Source of the DNA: Methanomethylophilus sp963631655
GTDB taxonomy: Archaea; Thermoplasmatota; Thermoplasmata; Methanomassiliicoccales; Methanomethylophilaceae
Length of the DNA: 63,631 nt
Assembly (NCBI GenBank): GCA_963631655.1
Contig: CAVGRR010000003.1
Span: forward strand, 1-63,631
Reading direction: 5' to 3'
Under the pieces are notes generated by a model. It ran no database searches and was not told the DNA's origin. It worked only from the letters and a program-made list of their open reading frames with translations. Both the position numbers and the translations under genes were made by a program. Below are positions 26,558 through 35,211 of this stretch, piece after piece (the first letter of the stretch is position 1; each line of letters starts with the position of its first letter).

Positions 26558-28254
26558 TGTTCTTCCTCCTTGTCCACGAGCACCCTGAAGAAACGGAGCT
26601 GGGCTTCGTTCATGATTATCTTGACGGGTTTTATCTGAGTAGAGGCCCCGCCCATCATGATCTGCTTGTCCCTCCACAAGGCGTAGGTCTCATCCTGCAG
26701 ATAATCCGACACCACAGGTCCCATGAGCTCCCGCCCGAACATACGTTCGAGTATGGGATTGGTCTTTATAAGCTCCTTCTGCAGACAGGCCGACAGTTCC
26801 CTCAGTCCCACCTTCGGACGTCTGGGACATTCGATGAAAAAGTGATAGCAAGACGGGGTCGTGTCAGTATCGGCATAGACACAGAAATCGGCGTAATAGA
26901 AATCGAGCTCCTTCGCAGTGGCGTCCATCGCGGCCCTGAGGGCGGGCTCATAGGTCTTCTCCCCGTTCAGGTTGATGCACATGTCGATACGGTAGAGATA
27001 TTCCATCGTGGGGAGATTGTTGTACTTCCTCACGAAACGGACCGCATCGCGGGTCCTGTAACGGTACAGACCCGACTGCGTGGTGAGAATGATCTCATAC
27101 TCCTTCCCGAGTTCAACCTCGGATATGGTACAGGTCTTCGAAGGATCGTCCTCATCGAGAGGAAGGAATTCGAAGAATATCGTATGACCCAGAAGAGCAA
27201 AATCGGGAGTGTCGAAATCGTAAGGTGCGGAGATCGCACCCTCGGATGCGGAGACCCCTACCATGGCGATGGGCACATCCGCCGAGAGGAAGTCTTCTCT
27301 AAGCTTGCTCAGATATGCGGAGAACGTTCCGGTGCTGATACCCATGATGAAGGTCAGGTTCGGCCAGATCCTTTTGGCGACCGTATTGTCGAAACCGTCG
27401 GAGAAGATCTTCCTCAGTTCCGCCGCCCTCTCCGGCATCGGGACCAGTTCGGATTCGAGTTTCGAACGGACCGCATCGGACATCTTCACGGAGGGGTCGA
27501 TCTTTCCGGACTCGATATCGTCGCAGAGCATCTCCCATTTGTCCTTGATGAAATGGAACAGATCAAGAATGAATGTTATGAAAGTGGTCTGCAGACTGGT
27601 CACGTTCTTGTATGCAAGACCGTACCTCGCATGGAGATATCTGCTGTCCGTTTCCTTATCGGGGCATACCGCCTCGAGGGGGGAGGTGAACATCTCAGGA
27701 AAGGTCATCTGCCAATCGACCACACACTGGCCGGACACACCGAAATATCTCTTGGGCGGATTTCCCACGACGGCCCTGGCGGATGCCTCCGCGACAGAGA
27801 GTGCCTTCCCCTTGAGGAAATCGGTGCCGAAACGCTTCGCGGCCATTCCGAAAGGTACCGCCCAGGCATAATCGAGAAGATATTTCATCGATATCGAGGA
27901 CATCGGGATCTTCTTGGGGTTGCCCATGGTACCGGACGACCTGTTGTACTGGGCCACACCGTACACGGAGTGGAGATGCTCCTCCTTTCCGGTCAGTTCG
28001 CGGACCACATATTCCGCATAATCATCGTAGACCGTGAGGGGGATCTTCTTCTTGTAGTCCTCAACGGTCTTGATCTCGGAGAACCCGACCTTTCTGCCGT
28101 ACTCGGTGTTCTCGTTGTCCTTCAGGATCTTGAATAGAAGTTCCTGTCCGATCCTCTCGGGATCCTTGGAATATGCCTCGAGATCATCCATTGCCTTCCG
28201 ACCGCGTTCCGCAGCTGAAAGGTTCGACTGAACGGTTTTCTCCGATTCTGCCAT
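26554..28254 (-). CDS. GH3-family acyl-acid amido synthetase-like protein (copy 1)
   Basis: GH3 proteins belong to the adenylate-forming ANL superfamily. The plant members join carboxylic acids such as auxin to amino acids through an acyl-AMP. The 566 residues show the phosphate-binding loop YNRSSGTMGNPKKIPMS, and later TQSGLYRYRTRDAVRFV, equivalent to the YRxGD adenylation motif. The substrate in this organism is unknown. The gene is coupled by a four-base overlap to the STAS gene. A TATA box (ATTTATAACATAAG, about 28270-28284) starts the five-protein operon or a sub-operon. It is closely similar over its full length to the upstream copy. Confidence 0.88.
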   Translation of the reverse strand: MAESEKTVQSNLSAAERGRKAMDDLEAYSKDPERIGQELLFKILKDNENTEYGRKVGFSEIKTVEDYKKKIPLTVYDDYAEYVVRELTGKEEHLHSVYGVAQYNRSSGTMGNPKKIPMSSISMKYLLDYAWAVPFGMAAKRFGTDFLKGKALSVAEASARAVVGNPPKRYFGVSGQCVVDWQMTFPEMFTSPLEAVCPDKETDSRYLHARYGLAYKNVTSLQTTFITFILDLFHFIKDKWEMLCDDIESGKIDPSVKMSDAVRSKLESELVPMPERAAELRKIFSDGFDNTVAKRIWPNLTFIMGISTGTFSAYLSKLREDFLSADVPIAMVGVSASEGAISAPYDFDTPDFALLGHTIFFEFLPLDEDDPSKTCTISEVELGKEYEIILTTQSGLYRYRTRDAVRFVRKYNNLPTMEYLYRIDMCINLNGEKTYEPALRAAMDATAKELDFYYADFCVYADTDTTPSCYHFFIECPRRPKVGLRELSACLQKELIKTNPILERMFGRELMGPVVSDYLQDETYALWRDKQIMMGGASTQIKPVKIIMNEAQLRFFRVLVDKEEEQ

Positions 28255-28519
28255 GAATCATGGATTGACTTATGTTATAAATGGATGACGAGCAAAATAC
28301 AGGACGTCTGGGTCTTATACATTCGGACTTTTTCCGGAGCCAGACATCGAAATCTGGAGATTTCTGGAATGAACACAGAAAAATACAATGTGCCAGAAGG
28401 TGTTTTTACAGCACTGCGGACAGGGTCGGCTCCGCAGTTTCAGACGGATGTAAATCAGAACCCGTTCCGACCTGTGGTCTTCCCTCAGATCGGAACAGGC
28501 TCCGACGAAATTATCGCCC
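28255..28519. promoter_or_regulatory. Promoter and hairpins between the two GH3 genes
   Basis: No gene is seen in these 265 bases. A minus-strand TATA box for GH3 copy 1 lies near 28275. Two clear stem-loops follow on the side of copy 2: CTGCGGA/TCCGCAG (28414-28420 with 28431-28437) and GTTCCGA/TCGGAAC (28464-28470 with 28490-28496). They probably end the transcript of copy 2 in part, so the two GH3 genes can be expressed separately. Confidence 0.55.
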
Positions 28520-30208
28520 TTACTGCTTTGCTTTATCGACGAAGGTCCTGAAGAACTCGAGCTGCTTGTCGTTCAGTATGATCCTGACGGATTTCACCTG
28601 AGCGGGCCCGTCAAGCAGTGCCTGCTGCTGAGTCCATAGGGCGTAGGTCCCCTTCTTGAGAAGGTGTATCTCCACCGGCCCCAGAATCCTCCTGCTGAAC
28701 AGATACTCGAGGATCGGATTGACCTTTACGAGTTCCTCCTGCAGGCGCGCAGAGACCGCCGTCAGCTTCATCTTCGGACGCCTGGAGCATTCGATGAAGA
28801 ACCTGTAACGGGGCGGCGAGACATCGGCGTCAGGGTACACACAGAAATCGACATATTCGAAACCGAGGGCCTCGGCGGCGGCGTCCATCGCGGTCTTGAG
28901 GTCCACCTCATAGGTCTTCTCTCCGTCCAGGTTGATGGACATGTCGATACGGTAGAGGTATTCCATCGTGGGAAGACTGTTGTACATCTTCACGAAACGG
29001 ACCGCGTCGCGGGTCCTGTAACGGTACAGTCCCGACTGCGTGGTGATGATGACCTCGTAATCCTTTCCGATCTCCACCTCGGATATGGTGCAGGTCTTCG
29101 ATGGGTCCTCCTCGCCCAAGGGCAGGAACTCCATGAACATCGTATGACCCAGAGGTGCGAAATCGGAGGTGTCGAAATCATAAGGTGCAGAGATCGCACC
29201 TTCGGAAACAGTGACCCCAATCATGACCGCAGGCACATCCGCCGAGACGTAGTTCTCTCTGAGTTTGCGGAGATAGATCGAGAATGTTCCGGTACTGATT
29301 CCCATGATGAAGGCCAGATTCGGCCAGATCTTCTTGGCGATCGAGTTGTCGAAACCTTCGGAGAAGATCCTCCTGAGCTCCTCTGCCCTCTCCGGCATCG
29401 GAAGCAGCTCGGACGTCAGTTTCGAACGGACCGCTTTGGGCATCTTCACGGAGGGGTCGATGGATCCGGTCGCGATATCCCTGCACAGCATCGCCCAGTT
29501 GCCCTTGATGTAATTGAACATGTCAAGAAGGAAGGTGATGAAGGTGGTCTGCAGGCTGGACACGTCCTTGCATGCGAGTCCGTATCTTGCGTGAAGATAC
29601 CTGCTGTCCGTGTCCGCCTCGGGGATCACGGCCTCCACAGGGGAGGTGAACATTTTGGATTGGATGACCTGCCAGTCGTACACGCCCTGTCCGGAGACAC
29701 CTGAATGCTTTTCGGACCCCGCGACATCGCCGACGGAGACCTCCGCGACGGATAACGCCTTTCCCTTGAGGAAATCGTCACCAAAACGCTTCGCCGCCAT
29801 TCCGTAGGGCATCGCGAACGCATAGTCTATAAGATACTCCTTGGAAACGGAGGACATAGGGATCTTCTTGATGACCCCCATGGTCCCAGACGACTCGTTG
29901 TATTGCGCCACGTCGTACGCGGAATGGAGGTGTTCCTCTTTTCCGGCCAGCTCACGGACCACGTATTCGGCGTAATCGTCGTAGGTCGTGAGCGGGATGT
30001 TCTTCTTGTAATCCTCGACGGTCTTTATGTCGGAGAATCCGACCTTTTTACCGTACTCGGTGTTCTCATTGTCCTTCAGGATCTTGAACAAAAGTTCCTG
30101 TCCGATCCTCTCGGGGTCTTTCGAATAGACCTCGAGATTCTCCATTGCTTTTTTTCCACGTTCCGCCGCGGAAATATTCCACTGAGCGGCGTTCTCGGTT
30201 CCAGTCAC
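28520..30208 (-). CDS. GH3-family acyl-acid amido synthetase-like protein (copy 2)
   Basis: This is a tandem paralogue of the neighbouring GH3 gene; long stretches are identical or nearly so (for example SKDPERIGQELLFKILKDN). The adenylation motifs are YNESSGTMGVIKKIPMS and TQSGLYRYRTRDAVRFV. The start is set at GTG 30208: from there the protein is 562 residues and aligns end to end with copy 1. The longer frame runs through the promoter TTTTATAACATCAAG (about 30222-30236), which resembles that of copy 1. The differences lie mainly in short surface and possible substrate-pocket segments, so a different acyl or amine substrate is plausible. Confidence 0.86.
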   Translation of the reverse strand: MTGTENAAQWNISAAERGKKAMENLEVYSKDPERIGQELLFKILKDNENTEYGKKVGFSDIKTVEDYKKNIPLTTYDDYAEYVVRELAGKEEHLHSAYDVAQYNESSGTMGVIKKIPMSSVSKEYLIDYAFAMPYGMAAKRFGDDFLKGKALSVAEVSVGDVAGSEKHSGVSGQGVYDWQVIQSKMFTSPVEAVIPEADTDSRYLHARYGLACKDVSSLQTTFITFLLDMFNYIKGNWAMLCRDIATGSIDPSVKMPKAVRSKLTSELLPMPERAEELRRIFSEGFDNSIAKKIWPNLAFIMGISTGTFSIYLRKLRENYVSADVPAVMIGVTVSEGAISAPYDFDTSDFAPLGHTMFMEFLPLGEEDPSKTCTISEVEIGKDYEVIITTQSGLYRYRTRDAVRFVKMYNSLPTMEYLYRIDMSINLDGEKTYEVDLKTAMDAAAEALGFEYVDFCVYPDADVSPPRYRFFIECSRRPKMKLTAVSARLQEELVKVNPILEYLFSRRILGPVEIHLLKKGTYALWTQQQALLDGPAQVKSVRIILNDKQLEFFRTFVDKAKQ

Positions 30209-30624
30209 AATTATATGATTACTTGATGTTATAAAACGAATGGCAAAACCCGCCGTTCGATACCATGAAAAATATCCCTTATTTCCGACTTTGAACATAG
30301 CTCATGCATAGAAATTGGAATATCTGCCCGAATAATTTCATCAGTTCTTGGAGTTATTACCGATAATTGCAGATTATCCGGATGTGCTAGCAACGACGGC
30401 CGATACCTGGACGTACAGATCTTCGCGGATCGGTCGCGAGTTTTGGAGATAATTCCAACAATGATATATACGGCGGGATGTACCAAAAATCGTCCGAATT
30501 TGCAGATTTCGCATAGAGCCAGAGTGGAAATTCCGTGGACCCGGAAAGTTAACGGCAGAACGTTACCTGGGAACATATCTTAATACCAGTTTTAGTATCG
30601 ACATTCAAAAAAGGAGGTGCACCA
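30209..30624. other. Intergenic region between GH3 copy 2 and the ydjGHI-like operon
   Basis: This is a divergent promoter region of 416 bases. The minus-strand TATA for GH3 copy 2 is near 30230. The plus-strand TATA-like ATATCTTAATACC near 30575-30590 serves the operon starting at 30625. The middle is AT-rich, with only weak open frames that lack family similarity and start signals. Confidence 0.5.
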
Positions 30625-31536
30625 GTGGCAATTTTTTTCAAAGGTGGCGAACAACTGTTCAATGAAGCCATCGACCTCGTCGGCAGAAAGAATTACAAAG
30701 ATGCAAAACGCAAGTTCCTCGATGCCATCGAGAAAGGATATTCGAATGACGGACTGGCGAACGTCTATGCCTCGCTGATTACCGTAGGAGAAAGCAGGTC
30801 GAACATCGGTTCCTACAAGGCCCTGCTCAACGATCTGAACAACATCTCCGTGGGCACGTTCAAGTTCGGTCTGACCGACGTCGTCGTAGAGGACCTCCGC
30901 ACGGAGTGTCAGCTCGACATCGACGAGATCACCGCGAACAACATGAACGATTCCGATTACAAGGCGAAAGGAAACGCGTTCATCGAGTGCGCAGGAAAGT
31001 TCTCATCCATGATCGGAGACAAAAGCCTGATCCTCGACGAGATCTTCAAGGGCAACACGATGGCCACCGGAACCAGGGAAGGACTCATCCTTCAGGCCGA
31101 AGGATATGCCATCCTCGGTAAGGGTGCGGTCAACGCAGACCCCAAGCTCGCCGCCGAATACATGCAGATGGCCTACAACTTCCGCAAACAGCTCGGCGAC
31201 AGCGGAAGCGAGGAGCTCGAACTGTCCAAGGACTATGCCAGGTCCGCGACCTGCTGGATCTGCGGCAGGCCAGCCAACGCCCAGGGAATCCACTTCATGG
31301 CCATGAAGAGCACGATCGAACCGGTCTTCGCGAACATGACCACCAACGATGTGGTGAAACCCCTCTCCGACGACATGCAGAGCATCTACGTCTGCACCCC
31401 GTGCTACACCGCGATCTCCAACAAATCCGACGAGATCTCGAGGCACTACTATGACAGTGCGATGGCTGAGATGAGGGCCATGGAGGCCAGGATCGATGCC
31501 GAACTCGCCGCCCTCAGGTTCTCCGTACGCAGGTGA
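30625..31536 (+). CDS. TPR-like helical protein with C-terminal CxxC pairs
   Basis: The family is not recognised with certainty. The 303 residues begin with a helical repeat-like region (GEQLFNEAIDLVGRKNYKDAKRKFLDAIEKGY resembles a tetratricopeptide helix pair). The C-terminal third has a zinc-binding pattern, CWICGRPANAQG followed by YVCTPCYTAI, and a final alpha-helix. Translation starts at GTG, five bases after a strong GGAGGTG site. It is the first of five tightly spaced genes that resemble the bacterial ydjGHI envelope-stress cluster. It is probably a soluble partner of the zinc-ribbon and SPFH proteins downstream. Confidence 0.7.
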   Translation: MAIFFKGGEQLFNEAIDLVGRKNYKDAKRKFLDAIEKGYSNDGLANVYASLITVGESRSNIGSYKALLNDLNNISVGTFKFGLTDVVVEDLRTECQLDIDEITANNMNDSDYKAKGNAFIECAGKFSSMIGDKSLILDEIFKGNTMATGTREGLILQAEGYAILGKGAVNADPKLAAEYMQMAYNFRKQLGDSGSEELELSKDYARSATCWICGRPANAQGIHFMAMKSTIEPVFANMTTNDVVKPLSDDMQSIYVCTPCYTAISNKSDEISRHYYDSAMAEMRAMEARIDAELAALRFSVRR

Positions 31537-31540
31537 TCGA

Positions 31541-33085
31541 ATGGATGAAATGATGGCACTTAGGTGCAAATACTGCGGTGCCCCGCTCGACGAGAGCGCA
31601 GTGAAGGATGACAGTCCCTACGTGACATGTACCAGCTGCGGTACCACCCAGCAGAAGATGGACGCCCGTGAGTACCTGAACCAGCTGATGGGACAGGTCC
31701 GCTCCTGGGTCAACAGCGCCATGCCCGGCGGAATGTCCACCATCGCAGGCAACCAGAACGTGGACAGCGTCGCGAGGCACAACATCTTCATGACGAACTT
31801 CAAGCCCCGCATCGACCAGGAATTCTCGACCTACAAGTTCGGTGTCAACAACCTGCTGTCCCAGGTCATGATGATCATGCCCTTCACCGAGGACAAGAAC
31901 GTGAAGTCGAGCAACACCTCCAACCAGGTGTTCGAGTTCGGTGCGAAGATGAAGGAGATCTCCCCTCTCGCCGTCAGCGACGAGTCGAGCAGGATCATGA
32001 CCGAGGTCTCCGGGGTCACCGACGCATACGCCCTCCTGATCAACAACACCGAGCTCATCCAGAACGACAAGCCCGGCAGATACACCCTGATGGCGAGCAA
32101 CTTCACCCTTGCCGCCCAGGATTTCGGAAAGGTCAACGGATACGAGCCCGCCCAGAAGCGTTTCGGAGGACTCGCCATCCTCTGTGACGGATGCGAGAAG
32201 CTCCTCAACGGAGATATCGCATCCTCCTTCGGACAGTTCTCCAAGGGAAAATCCCTTCTCGAAGAGGCGTCCAAAGGGATCCCAGGAAACCTCAAGGTCG
32301 CGATCATGGGTCAGGCCGTCAAACAGGAGATCAAACAGGCGGACGTCCTGATCGAACTGTCCCAGTACGTCAACAGCATGGGCGGTTCCAAGGATGTCTT
32401 CGATGCCGTCAGGCGCATCTTCACCTACAAGTACCCCGCCACCGGCAACTGGTCCTTCCTCCTGAACAACCACGACAGGTTCTCAGAGATCTTCACGTTC
32501 ATGGCGGACGCGGTCAAGGCCCGTTCCGGCAACGGCAGCATCCCCGTGACCTCCGGTGCAGGAGACATCCTTGTGCCCTTCTGGCACATTAAACTGAAGT
32601 ACAGTTTCCAGACCGGTTCGCTGTGGAAGAAACACAGCGTCGAGGTCGAGGAACCCCTGCTGATCCCCGCAGACTTCGTCATCGACGGAGGCTGCCTCAG
32701 CAACCCCCGCAACGCGGTCACCGATGTGTTCTCCGTCAAAGGGAACAACGGAATGTTCGCCGGACTCACCGGAAACGAGACCAGCATCAGCAACTCCCAG
32801 GGTATCAGCAAACTGATCGAGTCCGCAGCCCAGAACAGCGCGGACGGAAGGTCGGTCGTCGTTCCCCTGAGCACCAAACGCGAGGCCGAGAGGATGGCCG
32901 AGAACTATGTTCAGGCCGTCTCCAAGGTCGAATCCAAACTCAAACTAAGCAACCCGGACGTGGTCGACCTGGTCTACGTCCCCTTCACCAAAGCCGGTAA
33001 CGCATACGGCCCCAGCGCCGCATTCGGTATCCTGCTCCCCCAGAGGGTCAAAAACACTGATCTGTCGCAACTGATAATCATATGA
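31541..33085 (+). CDS. Zinc-ribbon protein, YdjG-like
   Basis: The 514 residues start with a zinc ribbon (CKYCGAPLDESAVKDDSPYVTCTSCGTTQ). A long region without a recognised domain follows, ending in a hydrophobic beta-rich tail (FGILLPQRVKNTDLSQLIII). It begins four bases after the previous stop; the ATG at 31541 is the first start after that stop. Bacterial YdjG proteins likewise have an N-terminal zinc ribbon and sit beside a small membrane protein and an SPFH protein. The assignment rests on this arrangement more than on sequence identity. A role in membrane-stress sensing is inferred. Confidence 0.65.
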   Translation: MDEMMALRCKYCGAPLDESAVKDDSPYVTCTSCGTTQQKMDAREYLNQLMGQVRSWVNSAMPGGMSTIAGNQNVDSVARHNIFMTNFKPRIDQEFSTYKFGVNNLLSQVMMIMPFTEDKNVKSSNTSNQVFEFGAKMKEISPLAVSDESSRIMTEVSGVTDAYALLINNTELIQNDKPGRYTLMASNFTLAAQDFGKVNGYEPAQKRFGGLAILCDGCEKLLNGDIASSFGQFSKGKSLLEEASKGIPGNLKVAIMGQAVKQEIKQADVLIELSQYVNSMGGSKDVFDAVRRIFTYKYPATGNWSFLLNNHDRFSEIFTFMADAVKARSGNGSIPVTSGAGDILVPFWHIKLKYSFQTGSLWKKHSVEVEEPLLIPADFVIDGGCLSNPRNAVTDVFSVKGNNGMFAGLTGNETSISNSQGISKLIESAAQNSADGRSVVVPLSTKREAERMAENYVQAVSKVESKLKLSNPDVVDLVYVPFTKAGNAYGPSAAFGILLPQRVKNTDLSQLIII

Positions 33086-33094
33086 GGTGAAACA

Positions 33095-33475
33095 ATGGTA
33101 GAGAACACTGGTAACAAATACAGGACACGCGAGGCTGTCGTGGCGGCATTCGTGCTCATCGCACTGGCCTTCGCAGTGATCATCTACGGTGCCACCGACA
33201 CCGGATTCGTCGGAGCACTCTCCGCGTTCCTGATCGTGGCAGGCATCGGCATCGCCGTGATGTCCGCTCTCTTCGACAGCACGCCCGACAAGTTCGGACC
33301 TTCCGAGATGATATACCGTCTGGTCTTCGGAATACTGTTGCTCGCTGCCGGTCTGGCAGGTCTCATGTACAAATTCGACGTGAGCACGTACATCATCGTC
33401 GCAGTGGTCATCATCATAATCGCCGTCCTCGGCCTTTGTGTGGCACTGGTCAACGGAAAGAATTCAAAATACTGA
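33095..33475 (+). CDS. Small four-helix membrane protein
   Basis: The 126 residues contain four hydrophobic helices: VVAAFVLIALAFAVIIYGA, FVGALSAFLIVAGIGIAVM, LVFGILLLAAGLAGLMYKF and YIIVAVVIIIIAVLGLCVAL. The ends are short and polar. No family is recognised. It lies between the zinc-ribbon gene (9 bases) and the coiled-coil gene (9 bases), so it is probably the membrane anchor of this five-protein operon, in the position of YdjH in bacteria. Confidence 0.75.
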   Translation: MVENTGNKYRTREAVVAAFVLIALAFAVIIYGATDTGFVGALSAFLIVAGIGIAVMSALFDSTPDKFGPSEMIYRLVFGILLLAAGLAGLMYKFDVSTYIIVAVVIIIIAVLGLCVALVNGKNSKY

Positions 33476-33484
33476 GGGAACAAA

Positions 33485-34024
33485 ATGGCAAACGCATTGG
33501 AAAACAGCGCAGAGGAATCCATCGCCAAGAACAGGACCCTCATCGAGAGGATCTCGATGTACGTCCCGTTCTACAAAGGATACAAACAGAAGAACCTCCG
33601 CAGGGACGAGGACCGCGCGATCAGAGAGGTCGTGGCAAAGGAACTCACCGCGGTGAAGAACGACCTTTCGAACGTCTCCAGGGCGACCGTCGGAGACCTC
33701 GATGCCATGAGGGACATCGAACGCATCAAGTCCAAGGTCGACAGGTACTGCACCGACGTCAAGAAGGCCGTCGGCGGATACAGCGGCATCCACGCCTCCG
33801 TCAAGATCCTCGAGTCCGAGCTCGACCGCGTGATCGAGTGGGACGCGAACCTGATCGGTGATGTCGAACTGCTCAAACAGCAGTCCGAACAGATGATGAA
33901 GGATGCGGACGACGGTCTCAGCATCAAAAACGACATGAGGGTCATCGAACAGACCGTCGATGAGATGATCAACACCTTCCGTGAGAGGGACAACGTCATG
34001 AAGAACCTTGTCGAGGAGGCCTGA
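33485..34024 (+). CDS. Coiled-coil protein in ydjGHI-like operon
   Basis: The 179 residues are almost entirely helical and charged, with no cysteine cluster or membrane segment. Heptad-like stretches run through most of the protein (VVAKELTAVKNDLSNVSRAT; VELLKQQSEQMMKD). A positive patch lies at YKGYKQKNLRRDED near the N-terminus. In bacteria the ydjGHI genes accompany pspA, a helical membrane-binding protein. This gene occupies the same context and could be a functional counterpart, but sequence homology to PspA cannot be shown by eye. Confidence 0.65.
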   Translation: MANALENSAEESIAKNRTLIERISMYVPFYKGYKQKNLRRDEDRAIREVVAKELTAVKNDLSNVSRATVGDLDAMRDIERIKSKVDRYCTDVKKAVGGYSGIHASVKILESELDRVIEWDANLIGDVELLKQQSEQMMKDADDGLSIKNDMRVIEQTVDEMINTFRERDNVMKNLVEEA

Positions 34025-34026
34025 AC

Positions 34027-35160
34027 ATGGCATTCGGAAAGAAAGAAGAGAAAAAGACCAACGTGGTGTTCTGGAAGGAACAGGGCCCCAACGACATAAT
34101 CTACGTATCGCCTGACGACGACCTCAGGACCATCACCTCCGTGACCGTCCCCGAGCACGCCGTCGCACTGTTCATCAGGGACGGACAGCTCCAGGGAGTC
34201 CTGGAACCCGGAAGGCACGTCGTCACCTCGAACAACATCCCCTGGCTCACCGCACTCTACAACAAGATGCTCGGCTTCAGGGACACCCCGTTCAAGGTAT
34301 GGATTGTCTTCATCTCCCTGAAGATGTTCAACGGGAAATGGGGCATCCGCGGAATGATCAAGGCCGCCCAGGGCTATGAGGTGCCTATCACCCTCATGGC
34401 AAACGGTGAGTTCCAGTTCAGGATCAGCGATGTCTCCGTCTTCTACACCCAGGTCCTGGGCGGAATGAAGTCCTACTCCACCGGCGACGTCAACGCGTTC
34501 ATGAAGAGCTTCATCAACGAGCAAATCACCCAGCAGCTCGCCCAGAAGTACTACATGGATGTCATGCAGAACCTTGAGGTCGCTTCTTCCAGCACCAAGA
34601 TCCTCATCGACCCCTACTTCCAGCAGAGGGGTATCGAACTCCTCTCCCTGAAGATCAACGAGGTCTCCACCACCGAAGAGGAGAAGACCAAGGTCTTCGA
34701 GTACCTTCAGTTCAGCAGCAGCAACGGAGAGGCGTTCAAGAGGTATGAGGTCATGGACAGGATGGCGGACGCCATCGGAGATTCACAGGGCGGTGCAGCG
34801 ATGGGTGCGGGAATGCTCCTGTTCCCCCAGATGTACCAGCAGCTCCAGCAGCAGCCCGTACAGGGCGTTCAGCAGCAGACCGCGGCAGCACAGGCACAGA
34901 CCCAGAAGGTCATGTGTCCCTACTGCGGATCGCTCAACGACTACCCTTACAAGTACTGCGGAAACTGCGGAAAGCCTTCACCTCAGCTCCAGCCCGTCGC
35001 AGCGGCAACACCCGCTCCTGCGACAGCCCCCGCCGGTGCAGCACCCGCGGCACCTGCAGGACCCGGAGCATTCAAGCGCTGCCCGTACTGCGGCGAGGAC
35101 CTGAGCACCCTCAAGAAGACGCCCAAGTTCTGCCCCTACTGCGCAGAAGATCTTTCCTAA
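34027..35160 (+). CDS. SPFH-domain protein with C-terminal zinc ribbons (YdjI-like)
   Basis: The 377 residues have an SPFH/band-7 type domain in about the first 230 residues (VPEHAVALFIRDGQLQGVLEPGRH; ISDVSVFYTQVLG). This is the YdjI subtype, often annotated virion core protein-like. A Gln/Ala/Pro-rich linker follows, then two zinc ribbons: CPYCGSLNDYPYKYCGNCG and CPYCGEDLSTLKKTPKFCPYC. SPFH proteins form large membrane-associated assemblies. It starts two bases after the coiled-coil gene and ends the operon; a hairpin with a T-tract follows. Confidence 0.85.
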   Translation: MAFGKKEEKKTNVVFWKEQGPNDIIYVSPDDDLRTITSVTVPEHAVALFIRDGQLQGVLEPGRHVVTSNNIPWLTALYNKMLGFRDTPFKVWIVFISLKMFNGKWGIRGMIKAAQGYEVPITLMANGEFQFRISDVSVFYTQVLGGMKSYSTGDVNAFMKSFINEQITQQLAQKYYMDVMQNLEVASSSTKILIDPYFQQRGIELLSLKINEVSTTEEEKTKVFEYLQFSSSNGEAFKRYEVMDRMADAIGDSQGGAAMGAGMLLFPQMYQQLQQQPVQGVQQQTAAAQAQTQKVMCPYCGSLNDYPYKYCGNCGKPSPQLQPVAAATPAPATAPAGAAPAAPAGPGAFKRCPYCGEDLSTLKKTPKFCPYCAEDLS

Positions 35161-35171
35161 ACACATTAACC

Positions 35172-35199
35172 CCGGCCTTCGGGCCGGACCACCATTTTT
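35172..35199 (+). terminator. UUCG hairpin plus T5 after the SPFH gene
   Basis: CCGGCC-TTCG-GGCCGG (35172-35187) is followed by ATTTTTC. The stem and T-tract directly follow the operon stop codon. Confidence 0.7.
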
Positions 35200-35211
35200 C
35201 GAGGAGATAAT

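Noticed and set aside
30229..30576. 115-codon open frame on the minus strand between GH3 copy 2 and the ydjGHI-like operon
   Set aside because: It has no ribosome-binding site or recognisable domain and overlaps the promoters on both sides.
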